Part shown: piece by piece, positions 59,601-64,000 of the stretch
Numbering within the stretch: position 1 is the first letter of the stretch
How the letters are laid out: each line of letters opens with the position of its first letter
Notes under the pieces: model-generated
Seen by the model: the letters and a program-made list of their open reading frames with translations, nothing else
Database searches by the model: none
What the model was told of the DNA's origin: nothing
Made by a program: the position numbers and the translations under genes
Origin: Stictocephala bisonia
Lineage: Eukaryota > Arthropoda > Insecta > Hemiptera > Membracidae
Length of the DNA stretch: 64,000 nt
NCBI GenBank assembly: GCA_035578905.1
Contig: JAQJVL010002660.1
Span: 23,553 to 87,552, forward strand
Direction of reading: 5' to 3'

Positions 59601-61401
59601 TTTCTTTGGATGGTTTGTTAATTAAAGTTAAAGTATTGTTCTTTGTTTTGTAATTGAGTATATAATTATAAAATAATAATAGACCTTTCAACACAGTAAA
59701 TATTGCTGGTTTCAAAATGTATATTCAACTGTGAATCTTGGGATGCACAACATTGTAGTAGAATTAACTTATGTTTTATTGGCATAGTTTATATACCATA
59801 CAGAAAACAGGTAAATACAATTTATCAAATTGCTTTTGAATGTTATGCTTTTGATTATAAAACTTAATAAAGTTACTTTCTCAGCCAAACCTACTTTACA
59901 AGGTATTTATGTAATAGTACAATTAAGGAAATTCATTCTTTAAAGAAATACTTGGAAATCTTGTATCTTTAAAGTTTTTTTTTTTTCAGAAACTGAAAAT
60001 GCGATCTGGAAGTATTGATCAGTCTAGAAGCAGACGTAAATCTAAAACTTCAGTTCGAAAAACTAGTCGAACCTTGAACAACAAACTAGAAGACACAGAC
60101 AAATCTTTATACACTCAACCGTCTGCAGGTAAATTCATGATAATAGTATATCATTTATCCTCAAATTTGTTTAATTTTGATTATGATATAGAAAGAGCAA
60201 GTTTAATCAGATTTATACATAAAAACTATTTGATTTTAAATTTTAAAGAAGATAATATAAGTTCAAAGTAAGGTATTTAATAATTAAGAGTATCATGAAA
60301 TTATAGATCGCTTGGTAAAATAGTGTCCTAGGAGAATGTTGTTGTAAAAAAGATGTGAAATTTTGTGAATATACAGGGTGGAAAAAATGTGGAAATCCTT
60401 TCACAAAAACGTTATTTTTTCCATAAATAATTTGATAATTCAATTTTTAAAAATATTTGTGTTCCATAAAGTATAATTTTGTATCAGAATAATTTAATTA
60501 AAACCTTTAAATAGCGGAGAAATAATACTGTTCAAATTAGTTACTTTGAAATTCAAATGACCACTACTCTGGAAAGGATAAACCTTTCAAAGTCCGGTTT
60601 TGCGGCAATTAATTTCTCTTGAATTTAAACTTTCATTTGAAACTCGACCTAGGCTTACATTGAAGAGTTTCGTTCAATTCCTCGTGGGCCGTCCCTCTGA
60701 ACAGAGTGGGCGTCAAAAAGTATGTTCTTTTTAACCATGATCATGTACAAGATTTCACTTTTACAAGTGAAATCATACAAAAGTTGTGAAGGCGTTTCTA
60801 TATTTATTTTCCACCCTGTTTATAGTGTGTTATAACTTTAACTTCATTAATTTTATAATCTACCATATATTAAAAAACTATTATTATTATATTTTGTAAA
60901 CAGTTATTTTAAATTGTTGATGTCTGAAGATGCCTATCTTTTATTTGAAAGGCATCACAAATATAAACTATAATGGAAACATTGAGAATTTTAAAAATTA
61001 TTTTAATTTAAATTACTTTTCTAGTAAAAACATGAATAAAAAATAGGAATTACATTGAAATGAAAATTTTTTTGCAGCATATAAGTAAAAAAAATATTTA
61101 GTGGTTATTGCGAAGCCTTCTTGGGGCTAATAATCTGGAATTCCATTTGAGTACACAAGCACCCATACAATTTTACTTTGAGTGTATGGGTTATATGTTA
61201 TAAACAATATTAAACATTTTAAGTATATATTGGGTTTATATTTTGCAGAATCCATGAGCCAAGACAGTTTAGCCAAATCGAACGGCTTACATCTTGCTAC
61301 AACTCCTGTGGAGACAGAACAGAATGTTGTGGATATGCAGTCTATGACTCAAGAGAGCTTAATATCTCCGCAGTCACCTCTAACGGTAGCATCTATTAAT
61401 G
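26578..61401 (+). CDS. GBF1: GBF1/gartenzwerg Arf-GEF, 5' part (eight exons)
   Basis: GBF1 activates Arf1 on cis-Golgi and ERGIC membranes by GDP-GTP exchange, which recruits COPI coat. It is a target of brefeldin A. Joining the eight exons gives about 307 residues. The first 211 match the DCB dimerisation domain, with hallmark strings LYVVQGEMSTLLTAMRRGAR, FLEVIKSEETTGPVTSLALS, DAVTHARFVGTDQASD, VLMKILQVLRTLVLSPVG, SVCEIMLSCLRICFEPRLSE and DMVQLLFTRLP, all with close counterparts in animal GBF1. A serine-rich linker follows. HUS, Sec7 and HDS domains are not in the window. Introns measure about 8.1, 6.8, 1.7, 1.5, 7.9, 6.7 and 1.1 kb and are full of transposons. Exon phases agree at every junction, with no stop or frameshift, so the gene looks intact. 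Confidence 0.93.
26677..27640. other. GBF1 intron 1, first part, no element recognised
   Basis: AT-rich intronic DNA without frames or repeats that I recognise. Confidence 0.4.
27650..29040 (+). pseudogene. LINE ORF1 relic with 5' leader
   Basis: From about 28130 the broken + frames read RDKCVKC and, in another frame, CDNCDEKTTSMESSLPTG, a cysteine motif of LINE ORF1 proteins. A coiled-coil-like stretch follows (EKEHEEMKIRCVQLEQTTQK, partly reconstructed by eye). After that come IEIAGLPLTQREDI and FISRSVKQMWLSAGKTKK, ending LRVFALEDLNQFER then a stop near 29038. This order is that of the ORF1 protein of CR1/Jockey-type LINEs (coiled coil, NIEIxGIP, PIIVRFxSR). At least four frameshifts or stops are present. 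Nothing of ORF2 follows. It lies in GBF1 intron 1, sense orientation. Confidence 0.7.
29440..30840. repeat. Diverged higher-order repeat, ~700-bp period
   Basis: The phrase atggccat..caaa.tccttt recurs near 29792, 29936, 30102, 30459 and 30799. The phrase ctcagagc..ttttatctgtta, then tgtcataatgtg, occurs at 30011 and again at 30707. The 696-base spacing is repeated for the 30102/30799 pair. This is a decayed segmental tandem duplication inside GBF1 intron 1. Confidence 0.55.
31070..31425 (+). pseudogene. LINE endonuclease N-terminal relic
   Basis: Across one frame change it reads MLKIFHCIIRSFTK, then NFDEILIYMEALNTKQVIII, FTECWLSGGEKGTTIDGFD and KAEIQRNRN. This is the start of an APE-type endonuclease, as in LINEs of the CR1/Jockey group (NIRSLxxNFDEL.., ..xETWL). 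The catalytic FTE(x)W block is visible with Thr-to-Cys change. It stops abruptly near 31412. Confidence 0.75.
31430..32620. other. Insert between two LINE pieces; GC-richer island
   Basis: No coding frame. From 31720 to 32100 the DNA is distinctly GC-richer, with pyrimidine-rich and ccgcc-type motifs (gccggttctgccgccgtctt near 31843) and ccctgattggttc, which contains an inverted CCAAT box. It may be a LINE 5' UTR or other inserted regulatory DNA. I cannot decide. Confidence 0.3.
32625..33120 (+). pseudogene. LINE linker region between endonuclease and RT
   Basis: The + frames give ARVRNTQYKKLKPLIFAELI, FRELRKNLSNLLKRSKKDFY and KSVTESFNHFFSSVGQNLEN. This is the variable but recognisable stretch between endonuclease and RT of CR1-type LINEs (..LR..LK..KK.YY..; FNxFFSSVG). 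It likely belongs with 31070-31425. The RT itself is missing. Confidence 0.7.
33121..33568. other. GBF1 intron 1, no element recognised
   Basis: AT-rich sequence with no clear feature. Confidence 0.35.
34050..34217 (-). pseudogene. piggyBac transposase N-terminal fragment
   Basis: The minus-strand ATG at 34217 opens 55 codons, MSDIDRKQLQQYLNE, then an acidic tail (DNGSDEEAIDTNSESQKK) before TAA. An acidic, low-complexity N-terminus beginning MS-[DE] is usual for piggyBac transposases. The DDD core and zinc finger are absent. The similarity is suggestive and the call rests mostly on the TTAA-flanked element around it. Confidence 0.5.
34354..34397. repeat. Perfect 18-bp-arm hairpin
   Basis: aaaagttagcaaagtaca (34354-34371) pairs exactly with tgtactttgctaactttt (34380-34397) over an eight-base loop. 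It lies inside the second piggyBac-like element. Confidence 0.75.
34793..34892 (+). CDS. GBF1: GBF1 exon 2
   Basis: The acceptor is tatttgcag. The exon encodes DEENDILVKGFSALKDVLNS and ITDLKLLDPLHFL plus the first base of Glu. The donor is TTAG|gtaagt. It corresponds to the DCB segment that in animal GBF1 reads ..LKEVLNSI... Confidence 0.93.
34942..35191. repeat. 25-bp minisatellite, ten copies
   Basis: The unit starts aaaacaatgtgatcaagttg and ends gttac; ten head-to-tail copies are nearly identical, and only the second differs (caaagtgatc). Each unit contains the palindrome tgatca. It lies 50 bases downstream of the exon 2 donor. Confidence 0.95.
35192..35704. other. GBF1 intron 2, no element recognised
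   Basis: AT-rich intronic DNA ending in the target duplication of the hAT element. Confidence 0.35.
36208..36783 (+). mobile_element. Non-autonomous Helitron nested in the hAT element
   Basis: It begins TCTATATTTATAAAAGAGGA, preceded by A, and ends ggcaggtacagCTAG followed by T, with the block ttatgaccggtgaagcggg just before. These are TC..CTRR ends at an A|T site. The 5' portion is of the common insect Helitron form (ataaaagaggatgtttgta; ccatgaaactttaggatgtt). Confidence 0.8.
36883..37266 (+). mobile_element. Second nested Helitron, same family end
   Basis: The 3' end is ccggcgaagcgggtgggtac, then ggCTAG; the following base is G rather than T. The interior matches the Helitron at 15193-15669 (ggtttatcttgg, cactggcctccaaaattccc). 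The start at TCAG is approximate. Just upstream lies a palindromic tttatatatatatctg..cagatatatataaaa. Confidence 0.7.
37466..37832. other. GBF1 intron 2, no element recognised
   Basis: No frame or repeat recognised. Confidence 0.3.
37833..38221. mobile_element. Small non-autonomous hAT-like MITE
   Basis: The ends tagagatgggtagtt on the left and aactacccatctct on the right are inverted repeats. Inside the ends are gaactagttca-like and cgatcgttcg palindromic motifs. No clear 8-bp duplication is seen. The end type matches abundant hAT MITEs of insects. Confidence 0.7.
38222..40289. other. GBF1 intron 2, no element recognised
   Basis: About 2 kb of AT-rich intronic DNA with a short TA run at 39899-39916 and no coding frame. 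Confidence 0.4.
40290..41242. mobile_element. Mariner foldback with 260-bp arms
   Basis: The element is flanked by TA (40288-40289, 41243-41244). The arms 40290-40550 and 40983-41242 are inverted copies of each other (about 90% by eye), starting cgaggtgtgtttttaaagta and caaggcgtgtttttaaagta. Each arm contains the mariner 5' UTR and the first codons of the transposase (atgccgccaac). The middle carries more of the transposase N-terminus and no catalytic domain. It is an inverted duplication of a mariner 5' end. Confidence 0.85.
40471..40880 (+). pseudogene. Mariner transposase N-terminal half, broken
   Basis: From the ATG at 40471 and through two frame changes it reads GMEVADIHREICEVY, then ENRMSDGIVWKWARAF, then a stretch equal to DEERSGKPSLITDGLVQNVD in mariner style, then KVRENRRFTIAS. 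It ends near PKMLTENHKTN. This is the paired helix-turn-helix DNA-binding half of a mariner transposase. The DD34D catalytic domain is missing. Confidence 0.75.
41740..41838 (+). CDS. GBF1: GBF1 exon 3
   Basis: The acceptor is ctctttcag and the donor ATCG|gtaagt. It encodes EPFLEVIKSEETTGPVTSLA and LSSVSKFLSFGLI, one of the most conserved blocks of the DCB domain. Both flanking introns are phase 1. Confidence 0.95.
41839..43552. other. GBF1 intron 3, no element recognised
   Basis: AT-rich; no reading frame or repeat stands out. Confidence 0.4.
43553..43671 (+). CDS. GBF1: GBF1 exon 4
   Basis: The acceptor is aatgcctag and the donor CAG|gtcaat, weaker than the other donors. It encodes DPSGKSVPAVVERISDAVTH and ARFVGTDQASDGVVLMKILQ. 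The ADAVTHARFVGTD-type core is diagnostic of GBF1. Confidence 0.95.
43672..44254. other. GBF1 intron 4, first part
   Basis: No element recognised before the 93-bp tandem repeat. Confidence 0.35.
44255..44690. repeat. 93-bp tandem repeat, about 4.7 copies
   Basis: Copies start at ctttcttagtcaaagc (44255, 44348, 44441, 44532, 44625), spaced 93, 93, 91 and 93 bases. Each contains ggtgcatgtgcaggacaatc and gggaacaacacacacaatga. The last copy is partial. It lies in GBF1 intron 4. Confidence 0.95.
44691..45153. other. GBF1 intron 4, last part
   Basis: AT-rich, nothing recognised before the acceptor tttatttcag. Confidence 0.35.
45154..45262 (+). CDS. GBF1: GBF1 exon 5
   Basis: The acceptor is attttatttcag and the donor AGTG|gtaagt. 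It encodes VLRTLVLSPVGIMLTNDSVC and EIMLSCLRICFEPRLS plus the first base of Glu, a strongly conserved DCB helix pair. Confidence 0.95.
45281..48287 (-). mobile_element. RTE-like LINE, minus orientation, main part
   Basis: A degenerate APE-type LINE runs from its 3' (taaa)n-type tail at about 45281 to its endonuclease at 48287. The 5' end continues at 50846, beyond the inserted LINE. The 3' tail starts only 18 bases after the GBF1 exon 5 splice donor. It is antisense to the host gene. Confidence 0.75.
45400..48287 (-). pseudogene. RTE-like LINE ORF (endonuclease and RT), broken
   Basis: On the minus strand, from high to low coordinates: endonuclease (ENMKTDELNRQNILLAGLQ; YSIINAHAPTNEKN); linker (YSPPTLILKNKDGKLVHNNK; AEAFNKLLNCEEP); RT start (EQWTEATINPLHKTGDKSNP); SEPFQIKTGLRQGDCLSPLL (near 46230); catalytic LGFADDLALLANNTQE (46075-46125); IVNSFKYLGENITYNLNE; and a C-terminal LIKTPEERLSKKIIEKLWNS (near 45540). 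The order is that of APE-type LINEs, and the LRQGDCLSP/FADD text is RTE-like. Frameshifts and stops are numerous, so it is dead. Confidence 0.8.
48288..50845 (+). mobile_element. CR1/Jockey-type LINE inserted in the RTE-like LINE
   Basis: A 5'-truncated but well preserved LINE begins inside the endonuclease domain and ends with aataaaggaattttgatttg. The short word ttatc is found at the left junction (48288-48292) and at the right junction (about 50846-50850), a possible target duplication. Outside it the RTE-like LINE continues. Compared with the other LINE pieces in the window it has few disabling changes and is probably the youngest. Confidence 0.8.
48295..50815 (+). pseudogene. LINE ORF2: endonuclease C-end plus RT, one frameshift
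   Basis: The first open part (to 49506) holds the endonuclease end: RLFILTGDINIDRL, then IDCICTNIPENDLC and the catalytic LSDHT. A linker follows, then the RT entry KNKSSSGIDEYSAKVVKHCA. The second part (from about 49420 in the other frame, 49517 by its first ATG) holds PKNYRPISLISTFSKIIEK, CQHGFQKGKSTLSAI, TALFLDYSKAFDCLGHN, GVRQGSVLGPILFI and IMYADDTTLL with the YADD motif (near 49970), then FLGVTLDGRLTWADHV, EPHIRYGLTVWG and a full C-terminus ending at 50815. A single frameshift lies between 49405 and 49440, next to a tandem gtctccaag. Otherwise both catalytic blocks look intact. Confidence 0.9.
50846..51160 (-). pseudogene. 5' part of the RTE-like LINE beyond the insertion
   Basis: On the minus strand the text PPKRRKRIRSFKVT, then VRKEPEEELD, runs toward the junction and is in the same frame as the endonuclease segment that resumes at 48287. 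It is basic then acidic, as the N-terminal extensions of LINE ORFs often are. Stops interrupt it. Text near 51360-51470 (minus: RYGGYRGNKIPGVDQN) may be still more of its 5' end. Confidence 0.55.
51162..51345 (-). mobile_element. 3' tail of a truncated LINE or SINE
   Basis: Read on the minus strand it ends ggcaaataaagagtattatt followed by (att)n, a poly(A)-signal plus ATT-repeat tail typical of CR1-group 3' ends. About 180 bases upstream of the tail are non-coding. Confidence 0.5.
51346..52195. other. GBF1 intron 5, no gene
   Basis: Possible LINE 5' leader at 51358-51470; otherwise AT-rich with nothing recognised. Confidence 0.3.
52196..52855 (+). pseudogene. Mariner/IS630-type DDE transposase fragment
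   Basis: The + frames contain QVVFSDEATLCLNGQVDCC, then RDSKTQVFVVVSDSKVYGSF and FFIAQNIVDMPKNYL. In IS630/mariner-type transposases this is the first catalytic aspartate block (FSDEAxFxLNG) followed by the WCGLS..VYGPFFF block. A C-terminal part lies near 52680-52850 (TYSQDWGGFEYSIGM). Both ends and the DNA-binding domain are missing. Confidence 0.65.
52856..53209. other. GBF1 intron 5, last part
   Basis: AT-rich, nothing recognised before the acceptor ttgttacag. Confidence 0.35.
53210..53316 (+). CDS. GBF1: GBF1 exon 6
   Basis: The acceptor is ttgttacag and the donor AAG|gtttgt. With the base left over from exon 5 it encodes ELLRRCSEHYLKDMVQLLFT and RLPYFTEDLRKPLNMK. The DMVQLLFTRLP string closes the DCB domain. 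Phase 0 at the 3' side. Confidence 0.95.
53317..53540. other. GBF1 intron 6, first part
   Basis: AT-rich, no recognised feature up to the SINE fragment. Confidence 0.35.
53545..53690 (-). mobile_element. SINE 3' fragment, minus orientation
   Basis: It matches the shared SINE tail: gatgccgat..tcaagatatgggcg, then gaatgagtgtgatgaatgta, then cttagctcagaaaggacta, and the tail side is aaataataaataaatga in reverse. The head is missing. Confidence 0.65.
53691..54495. other. GBF1 intron 6, no element recognised
   Basis: No coding frame; 53700-53990 is less AT-rich without recognisable content. Confidence 0.3.
54500..55400 (-). pseudogene. Autonomous Helitron Rep/helicase relic
   Basis: On the minus strand, near 55100-55380, the text reads CVFSLLVLILHYHSHGPYCF and KISGNVHDLISPLYATNKND, then SYEQLYI. 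This is the Helitron-like N-terminal domain (GPYCFKIHGQxxH...LYP..G....Y.QLYI). Near 54510-54640 it reads QGQTLDCVGLHLPEPVYSHG and QIYVALTRARSFDNIKV, the last motifs of the Pif1-type helicase domain. Rep and most of the helicase between them are missing. A full protein would need well over 1,000 residues between these points. Broken by stops and deletions. Confidence 0.8.
55401..55685. other. Possible further Helitron remnant
   Basis: AT-rich; no frame could be assigned, though it lies on the N-terminal side of the Helitron relic. Confidence 0.25.
55687..55960 (+). mobile_element. tRNA-derived SINE, plus orientation
   Basis: The head has a good RNA polymerase III A box (tagcgtagttgg, 55695) and B box (agttcgatccc, 55748), as in a tRNA gene. 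A body follows with ggctgttcatttatcattgg and attaattaatgacac. The tail shares ttgtaacaatgactacattc, tcattcgaaatccatattcg and cgatcggcgtcc with the other SINEs here, ending (ataa)n. Confidence 0.8.
55961..58195. other. GBF1 intron 6, no gene supported
   Basis: AT-rich DNA. The open frame at 57105-57296 encodes VRRAVLVSLATAAGHMIMRI, in a GC-richer patch, but I recognise no family. Three phrases of the form ggaa.ccag..aacctc..taaaaaac recur near 57730, 57800 and 57860, a decayed tandem repeat. Confidence 0.3.
58205..58280. repeat. 50-bp direct repeat with inverted middle
   Basis: cggattacacatgtctttgg occurs at 58206 and 58256, with ggttacacatgacaaagggc between, which partly reverses the same text. 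Confidence 0.7.
58281..59080. other. GBF1 intron 6, no element recognised
   Basis: A GC-box-like ggggcggggc lies at 58322-58331 in a short GC-rich patch. A run of tttttagaattatt units fills 58800-58865. No frames. Confidence 0.3.
59085..59715 (-). mobile_element. Penelope-like element 3' part
   Basis: On the minus strand a GIY-YIG frame is followed by about 300 bases of AT-rich 3' UTR and then the terminal motif ggccta.gagccgaaatcggt (59090-59115). That motif is found at the 3' ends of Penelope-like elements and resembles a decayed hammerhead core. RT is not present. Confidence 0.7.
59401..59715 (-). pseudogene. Penelope GIY-YIG endonuclease domain
   Basis: The reading TLINKPSKENKNNKYEKSGI, then YKIKCSECNSFYIGQTGRTF and DLRYKEHIQAIRN, then FAEHILQSNHSY carries the GIY..YIG catalytic pattern with the CxxC and H residues of the endonuclease fused to Penelope reverse transcriptases. 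The catalytic Arg (TGRTF) and Glu/His (YKEH) positions are kept. The frame is open for about 105 codons, but the fused RT upstream is missing, so it is a 5'-truncated copy. Confidence 0.88.
59716..59989. other. GBF1 intron 6, last part
   Basis: AT-rich, ending in a long T tract and the acceptor ttttttcag. Confidence 0.4.
59990..60128 (+). CDS. GBF1: GBF1 exon 7
   Basis: The acceptor is a long T tract plus cag, and the donor GCAG|gtaaat. It encodes KLKMRSGSIDQSRSRRKSKT, then a basic serine/threonine-rich stretch. The KLKMR start follows the DCB domain directly in animal GBF1 as well. The remainder is the poorly conserved linker. Confidence 0.9.
60373..60826. mobile_element. MITE (family E) with acagggtgg ends
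   Basis: The left end acagggtggaaaaaatgtgg and the right end, read in reverse aacagggtggaaaataaata, are inverted repeats. An inner palindrome gatttcacttttacaagtgaaatc lies near 60752. The right 240 bases match 17449-17698. It is in GBF1 intron 7. Confidence 0.75.
60827..61248. other. GBF1 intron 7, last part
   Basis: AT-rich, nothing recognised before the acceptor tatattttgcag. Confidence 0.35.
61249..61401 (+). CDS. GBF1: GBF1 exon 8 (3' boundary uncertain)
   Basis: The acceptor is tatattttgcag. The split Glu codon joins exon 7, and the exon reads ESMSQDSLAKSNGLHLATTP, then VETEQNVVDMQSMTQESLIS, then PQSPLTVASIN. The text is a serine/glutamine-rich linker with two similar SQDSL/TQESL phrases. 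The donor may be ACG|gtagca at 61386 or AATG|gtagct at 61402. The following exon is not visible before the window ends. Confidence 0.8.
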
Positions 61402-61693
61402 GTAGCTATTGTTTTTTCAATACTATTCAGACCACTGTGCTGATTTATATCGGTACAATATTATTTATTACTGAATGATTGACCCAAAAAATGGTAGTTT
61501 AAATTCATAAAATGTCAGGCTTATATTACGAGTTATTACGAGGTGCATCCATAAAGTAAGTTCCTTTTGGCTGGTAAAGTGAAATAAATGGGTATATAAA
61601 AATTTGATTTATTGTATGTATCTGTATTGTATCTGCTTATTCTGAACTATTGTTCAACATAGTTTCCACCATTCTATAAGCATTTATCGTTGA

Positions 61694-61850
61694 GTACCAC
61701 TGTACGTGTATGGGTGGGCGAGTAGGTTAATGCCATTGTACGTGTATGGGCGGGCGGGTGGGTCAATACCACTGTACGTTTATGGGTGGGTGAGTAGGTT
61801 AATGCCACTGTACGTGTATGGGCGGGCGGGTCAATACAACTGTACGTAAA
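61694..61850. repeat. GC-rich minisatellite, four ~36-bp units
   Basis: Units built on cactgtacgtgtatggg alternate between gtgggcgagtaggttaatgc and cgggcgggt..gtcaatac forms, giving a 72-base higher-order period. A similar single unit lies near 2736-2770. Confidence 0.85.
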
Positions 61851-61904
61851 ATGCTACTTTTTCAACAATAAATCTTACTTCCAGATGCGGTAATAAGGTG
61901 CATA

Positions 61905-62155
61905 AAATTGGTCGGCAGCGTAGTTGGGTATCCCAGCTTCATAGGCTGAAGGTTCTTAGGTTGACCCCAATCAGATTTCAAATTTTGAAAGAGATCAGCT
62001 GATAACCACCGGCTGATCATTTGCCATTGGGCTATTAATTAATGACACTTCCTAAGGAATAGTCGGCCTTAAGTTTGTATCAATGACTACATTCGTGTAC
62101 ACTGATTCGAAATCCACACTCACCCAGATCTTGATGATAGGCACAATTGGACTTC
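61905..62155 (+). mobile_element. tRNA-derived SINE nested in the mariner
   Basis: The head cagcgtagttgg (A box) and a blurred B box (aggttgacccc) are followed by the same body as at 55687 (ccaccggctgatcatttgcc; attaattaatgacac) and the tail tcgaaatccacactcaccca..tcttgatgat. The words aattgg occur at both edges and may be the target duplication. Confidence 0.75.
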
Positions 62156-62203
62156 CGTAATTTGTGAGTAATCAATATTGGAATATAATTTCCCACCATT
62201 CAG

Positions 62204-62900
62204 TTAGCTAATTTTCTTTTTGTATTTCTTTTTATGATGTTTCCTCCCTACATTCCAGCATATGGGTACTAGCATTTGTATTCCTTTGTCATAAAAGTTT
62301 GCTGCCTGTGACTTTAACCAAATAGAAACATGTTCTTTAATCTTATCGTCGTCATGGAATATCTTTTCAGTGATATTGGATGTAAGGTTTAAGAACAGGT
62401 AGAAGTCACTAGGAGCAAGGTCTGGACTGTATGGAGGGTGGTTGAATTGCTCTCTTCCAAATTTGTTCAAAAGTTGTTGTGTTAGGGCGAGCATTGTGGT
62501 GCAACAAAACAATGCTGTAAGAGAGCATTCCACGGCGCTTGTTCTGTACTGGCGCAGTTTCCTAAGCATCTAAAGTTCAGTGGAAGAACACCATTTCTAT
62601 CCCACAAAACTTGTGAATATGATTTGTCTGTTTGTCAACATTGGCTGTGATTTCTTTTTTATTCTGGTGACGTTGTGTGCCTCCATTCCATAGATTCTGT
62701 TCTAACGATTGAATCAATTCATTTCATTTGGTCAATAAACTTCACAGAACTGTTTATGAATTTCAACTGGTTTAATGTTTCTCTTTTAGAAAAATCTAAT
62801 TGCAGATCTAATCTCACAATCTACGGGACATGACATGAAAGGTACAAGTACCTAAAAAATAAAGGTGTCAGATACTTTGTAATAGGACAGTGATAGGACC
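62204..62900 (-). pseudogene. Mariner transposase, broken
   Basis: The C-terminal part (62204-62569) reads LALTQQLLNKFGREQFNHPP, then YSPDLAPSDFYLFLNLTSNI, then FYDKGIQMLVPICWNVGRKH. The PPYSPDLAPSDF block carries the third catalytic aspartate of the DD34D triad. Toward 62830 the minus strand gives a mariner-like N-terminal IRSAIRFF..., then LKFINSSVKFIDQ (compare IEIHxxxxxVYG). The middle with the first two aspartates is lost or unreadable. Confidence 0.75.
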
Positions 62901-62977
62901 GTGCATGTGCGGAACTGCGATTGTTATGCTGAAACGGCGATACATACAAAAGAAACTTACTTTCTGGATGCCCCTTG

Positions 62978-64000
62978 GTTTTGCAGTTTTAATATTGTAA
63001 TTATAATAAAATATTATATTTATTTTATCAAATTGTTAAGTACGTTATGCTAGAAAATTTAGTTTACATTGTTTATTTTAATAGTTGAGTTATACTTGTT
63101 TTCGAAGTCAAAATTAAAAAATTTTTTTCTTTTCTAAAAAATACAAAGTGCCACAACAAGACAAATTCTTTGTGAGCTAGATAATATATACTTAATTTGA
63201 TTAGTTAATAGGTACTTTTCGGTTGGAAACTTGCTGCATGACCTGTCATTAAGGGGCAGGTAAAAATAAAAATATCATCCGAGCAAAATCAATACCAAGT
63301 CCGCAAAACTAATGTGGTAACATTAGAGATTATAAGAGAGGGAATTCTTAAGGTGAATCTAATGGAGCTAAATAGCTTGGTACTTTCTCATGTGTGAAAA
63401 GATAATTATAATCAAATTTAATAGGATGAAAAAGTGCATGTGTTATAGTAAAGAAATTGCATTACATATGCTCTGTTCATTAAAATATTGTACATACAAA
63501 ATTTATCTAGAATTTGTTTATTTTACATACTTTCTTGAAAAAGACAAAAACCAAGCTCATGTGTTGTACAATTGACAGGTACACTCCTTATACAATGGAC
63601 TTTGTAAACAGTTTTAAGTTATGTAAGTCTACAAAAAATTGACAGTTTTGACAATTATATACCATTTAGTTAGATAGTGGGTAATACTAATACAAGGTGA
63701 TCTAATGTATTATTAGATACTATATAAAGAGATATTCCATTCTTATGGAAGAGTTGTGGTGAGGCCCCAAAACTGTTTTGAGACCCCACGCTGGGCTGCG
63801 CATAGTCCTATTTCCTATCTCTCTCACACACTCTCATCTGTCTCTCACTTCCCACCTCTCAACCCACTCCCCCATTCACCAGTCATGCGTTTCACAAGCA
63901 ACACCACTCCGCCACGATAATTGTTTGTTTCCTTTTCTTCATTCTGACGAGTTTTATCTGGGTTCTTGTTTTATGTCTGTTAGTATCTATTTAAAAAAAA
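62978..64000. other. GBF1 intron, no exon seen to window end
   Basis: AT-rich DNA followed by a pyrimidine-rich tract (63800-63890, ctctctcacacactctcatc and similar). No further GBF1 exon is recognisable, so the gene continues to the right. Confidence 0.35.

Larger units (their letters stand above)
61539..62977 (-). mobile_element. Mariner element with nested repeats
   Basis: The left end cgaggtgcatccataaagta and the right end, read in reverse caaggggcatccagaaagta, are mariner-type inverted repeats. A TA precedes the left end; the right target is altered. A minus-strand transposase lies inside, interrupted on its 3' side by a minisatellite and a SINE. It is in the GBF1 intron after exon 8. 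Confidence 0.8.

Noticed and set aside
62781..62834. Possible GBF1 exon between tttctcttttag and aaagGTACAAG
   Set aside because: It lies inside the mariner at 61539-62977, and its minus strand reads as the transposase N-terminus. The + strand peptide has no GBF1 similarity.

Overview
The window is AT-rich eukaryotic DNA with spliced protein-coding exons, long introns and a dense load of transposable elements. The repertoire (mariner, piggyBac, hAT, pogo/Tigger, Helitron, Penelope, CR1/Jockey-type and RTE-like LINEs, tRNA-derived SINEs) fits an insect nuclear genome, and I guess a hemipteran. That placement is inference from gene structure and repeat content.

Only two host genes can be supported, both on the + strand. 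(1) A 3'-terminal coding exon of an unrecognised gene at 2961-3268, with a stop codon and a poly(A) signal about 50 bases later. The rest of that gene lies upstream of the window. (2) The 5' part of the Golgi Arf guanine-nucleotide exchange factor GBF1 (Drosophila gartenzwerg). It has eight coding exons at 26578-26676, 34793-34892, 41740-41838, 43553-43671, 45154-45262, 53210-53316, 59990-60128 and 61249 to about 61401. They encode the N-terminal DCB dimerisation domain and the start of the low-complexity linker. The Sec7 catalytic domain lies beyond the right edge. Exon phases join without a break, and intron 1 appears to be a GC-AG intron.

Layout: 1-420 mariner-like MITE; 2961-3330 end of the first gene; 5.2-8.8 kb a cluster of palindromic and nested DNA elements (825-bp hairpin, pogo/Tigger element inside a tandem repeat); 8.2-25.3 kb repeat-rich intergenic DNA (piggyBac remnant, SINEs, a Helitron, a DDE transposase pseudogene, LINE pieces on both strands). 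From 26.6 kb to the end lies GBF1, whose introns hold: a LINE ORF1 relic and a LINE endonuclease relic (intron 1); a second piggyBac-like element (intron 1); a 25-bp minisatellite, a hAT element with two nested Helitrons, and a mariner foldback (intron 2); a 93-bp tandem repeat (intron 4); an RTE-like LINE split by a nearly complete CR1/Jockey-type LINE (intron 5); a Helitron protein relic, SINEs and a Penelope GIY-YIG relic (intron 6); a MITE (intron 7); and a mariner carrying a minisatellite and a SINE after exon 8.

No tRNA, rRNA or CRISPR locus and no functional novel system was recognised. The most informative structures are nested insertions that preserve target sites, inverted-duplication (foldback) transposons, and the GC-AG splice site. 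Coordinates of repeat edges are by eye and may be off by several bases; exon edges come from splice consensus and phase.
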